This document shows positions 61,299 through 64,000 of a stretch of 64,000 nt of DNA, in pieces. Source of the DNA: Proteus appendicitidis (lineage in GTDB: Bacteria; Pseudomonadota; Gammaproteobacteria; Enterobacterales; Enterobacteriaceae). Where the stretch lies: assembly GCF_030271835.1 (NCBI RefSeq), contig NZ_CP127389.1, positions 248,001-312,000 of the forward strand, read 5' to 3'. Below the pieces are notes generated by a model. The model was not told where the DNA came from. It did not search any database and saw only the letters and a program-made list of their open reading frames with translations. Each line of letters starts with the position of its first letter. The stretch's first letter is position 1. Made by a program: the position numbers and the translations under genes.

Positions 61299-62678
61299 AT
61301 GCACATTCATATTCTTGGTATTTGTGGCACCTTTATGGGAAGCCTTGCGATTTTAGCTAGAGCAAAGGGACATAAAGTCACAGGCTCAGACGCTAATGTC
61401 TATCCACCCATGAGTACTTTATTAGAAAATCAGGGAATCGAACTGATTGAGGGATATGACCCAAAACAATTAGAACCTGCCCCTGACATGGTGATTATTG
61501 GTAATGCGATGACACGAGGAAATCCTTGTGTTGAAGCGGTACTTGAAAAAGGTTTACCTTATACCTCAGGTCCTCAGTGGTTACACGATTATATTTTACC
61601 TGAACGTTGGGTATTAGCCGTTGCTGGAACTCATGGTAAAACCACAACAGCAGGTATGCTGGCTTGGGTTTTAGAAGACTGTGGTTATAAACCCGGTTTT
61701 TTAATTGGTGGTGTTCCGGGTAATTTCCAAGTATCTGCACAGTTAGGCGAAAGCCCTTTCTTTGTGATTGAAGCGGATGAATATGATAGTGCTTTCTTTG
61801 ATAAGCGCTCTAAGTTTGTTCATTATTCGCCACGTACACTGATTTTAAATAATCTTGAATTCGATCACGCTGATATTTTTGATGATTTAGCGGCGATTCA
61901 AAAACAATTCCATCATTTAGTTCGTATTGTTCCAGGCACAGGGAAAATCATCATGCCTGATAACGATATGAATTTAAAACAGACCATTGGCATGGGATGT
62001 TGGAGTGAACAAGAATTCACGGGTGAAACAGGAGATTGGCAAGCCAAAAAACTCAGTAATGACAGTAGTCATTTTGAGGTATTCCACAAAGGTGAGCGAG
62101 TCGCAGAGGTGTGTTGGGGACTTTCTGGTGAACACAACATGCAAAATGGCTTAATGGCGATTGTTGCAGCGCACCACGTTGGCGTTTTACCTGCTGATGC
62201 TTGTGAGGCATTAGATAAGTTTATTAATGCGCGTCGTCGTTTAGAGCTACGTGGTGAGGTTAACCAAATAAGTGTTTATGATGACTTTGCGCATCATCCC
62301 ACAGCGATTTTGGCAACGCTTGAAGCGTTACGCAGTAAAGTCGGTGGAACTGCACGTATTATTGCGGTGTTAGAGCCTCGTTCAAATACCATGAAAATGG
62401 GAATTAGTAAGGATGATATCGCGCCTGCATTAGGTCGTGCTGATGAAGTCTTCTTATTCCAGCCACCTAATATTCAATGGTTAGTGAGTGATATTGCAGA
62501 ACATTGTGTACAACCGGCTCGCTGGAGTACAGATCTGGATACACTTGTTGATATGATTGCGAAAGAAGCTCAAGCGGGCGATCATATTTTGATTATGAGT
62601 AATGGCGGTTTTGGTGGTATTCACGAAAAACTGCTCGCAAAATTAGCACAACCTAAAGCTCCTGATAGCCAGTATTAA
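61299..62678 (+). CDS. mpl: UDP-MurNAc:L-Ala-γ-D-Glu-meso-DAP ligase (Mpl)
   Basis: 459-aa Mur-ligase-family enzyme that joins recycled murein tripeptide to UDP-MurNAc. Rossmann start HILGICGTFMGSLA; ATP loop AGTHGKTTTAG at 109-119; Mur-domain residues EADEYDSAFFDKRSKF and YDDFAHHPTAI. A weak ribosome site precedes the ATG, but the N-terminus matches E. coli. Confidence 0.97.
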   Translation: MHIHILGICGTFMGSLAILARAKGHKVTGSDANVYPPMSTLLENQGIELIEGYDPKQLEPAPDMVIIGNAMTRGNPCVEAVLEKGLPYTSGPQWLHDYILPERWVLAVAGTHGKTTTAGMLAWVLEDCGYKPGFLIGGVPGNFQVSAQLGESPFFVIEADEYDSAFFDKRSKFVHYSPRTLILNNLEFDHADIFDDLAAIQKQFHHLVRIVPGTGKIIMPDNDMNLKQTIGMGCWSEQEFTGETGDWQAKKLSNDSSHFEVFHKGERVAEVCWGLSGEHNMQNGLMAIVAAHHVGVLPADACEALDKFINARRRLELRGEVNQISVYDDFAHHPTAILATLEALRSKVGGTARIIAVLEPRSNTMKMGISKDDIAPALGRADEVFLFQPPNIQWLVSDIAEHCVQPARWSTDLDTLVDMIAKEAQAGDHILIMSNGGFGGIHEKLLAKLAQPKAPDSQY

Positions 62679-62682
62679 AAAT

Positions 62683-62717
62683 AAATAAGCCACTGAACAT
62701 TCAGTGGCTTATTTTTT
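62683..62717. terminator. Bidirectional terminator between mpl and argR
   Basis: AATAAGCCACTGAA pairs with TTCAGTGGCTTATT around a 2-base loop, then T's. A very strong stem (14 bp) between converging genes. Confidence 0.93.
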
Positions 62718-62736
62718 GAAGCTGTAGAAAGGCTAA

Positions 62737-63654
<918 letters not shown>

Positions 63655-64000
63655 ATGAAAGTAGCAGTTCTCGGTGCAGCAGGTGGTATTGGTCAGGCAC
63701 TGGCACTTCTTCTTAAAAACCAGCTTCCTGCTGGTAGTGAACTCTCTTTATATGATATCGCTCCCGTCACGCCGGGTGTCGCAGCTGACTTAAGCCATAT
63801 CCCGACTCAAGTTACTGTAAAAGGTTTTGCGGGTGAAGATCCTTCTCCTGCACTAAAAGGCGCTGATGTTGTTCTGATTTCTGCGGGTGTAGCTCGTAAG
63901 CCAGGCATGGATCGTTCAGATCTTTTCAATGTTAACGCAGGTATTGTGCGTAACTTAATTGAAAAGGTTGCACAAAACTGCCCTAAAGCACTTATCGGTA
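63655..64000 (+). CDS. mdh: Malate dehydrogenase (N-terminal part, cut by window end)
   Basis: First 115 codons of NAD-dependent malate dehydrogenase of the TCA cycle; the E. coli protein has 312 aa. NAD-binding GAAGGIGQA is at 7-14 and the substrate-loop region [21 protein letters not shown] at about 77-97 has the catalytic-loop arginines. AAGGAG lies eight bases before the ATG. The argR-mdh arrangement is as in E. coli. Confidence 0.97.
   Translation, partial: MKVAVLGAAGGIGQALALLLKNQLPAGSELSLYDIAPVTPGVAADLSHIPTQVTVKGFAGEDPSPALKGADVVLISAGVARKPGMDRSDLFNVNAGIVRNLIEKVAQNCPKALIG

Overview
This is an AT-rich stretch of an enterobacterial (Morganellaceae) chromosome. Gene content, gene order and protein sequences recalled from memory point to Proteus, close to P. 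mirabilis / P. vulgaris. It is mostly conserved core genome in blocks that keep E. coli order, interrupted by accessory DNA at block junctions. All identifications are by reading the sequence; no database search was run.

Layout. (1) 1-7510: the E. coli uvrD-rarD-yigI-pldA-recQ-pldB-yigL block, without corA and rhtBC and with an unknown 137-aa ORF in the corA position. (2) 7528-13419: a chaperone-usher fimbrial operon on the minus strand (major subunit, chaperone, usher, tip adhesin) with a LysR-type regulator upstream, followed by 1.3 kb of very AT-rich non-coding DNA. (3) 14738-20800: mscM-psd-rsgA (minus) facing away from orn (plus). (4) 20967-22623: three identical tRNA-Gly(GCC) genes, a Phd/RelE-type toxin-antitoxin pair whose toxin has a nonsense codon, and an AT-rich region with three DnaA boxes at the position where E. 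coli carries datA. (5) 22624-40511: queG, then tsaE-amiB-mutL-miaA-hfq-hflX-hflK-hflC, purA, nsrR-rnr-rlmB, and rpsF-priB-rpsR-rplI. (6) 40596-48112: oapA/ytfB, an unknown 561-aa protein, a Zur-box-controlled rpmE2-rpmJ2-zinT operon, a small low-GC island with an orphan Hcp-like protein and a putative membrane-active effector/immunity pair, and gabD. (7) 48362-64000: fklB, cysQ, ytfJ, ytfK, paeA(ytfL), msrA, tamA-tamB-ytfP, ppa, fbp, mpl, argR and the start of mdh, which is cut by the window edge.

How the genes work together. The hfq/hflX/hflKC block couples RNA chaperoning, ribosome rescue and FtsH control. nsrR-rnr-rlmB links NO sensing with RNA turnover and 23S rRNA methylation. rpsF-priB-rpsR-rplI makes ribosomal proteins plus a primosome protein. 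The zinc operon replaces zinc-binding L31/L36 with zinc-free paralogues and adds periplasmic zinc capture by ZinT. tamA-tamB forms the translocation and assembly module of the outer membrane.

Most novel candidates: the Hcp-like / YafU-like membrane protein / three-TM protein island at 44.5-46.2 kb; the datA-like DnaA-box cluster; the structured purA-nsrR intergenic RNA; and the nonsense-inactivated toxin.
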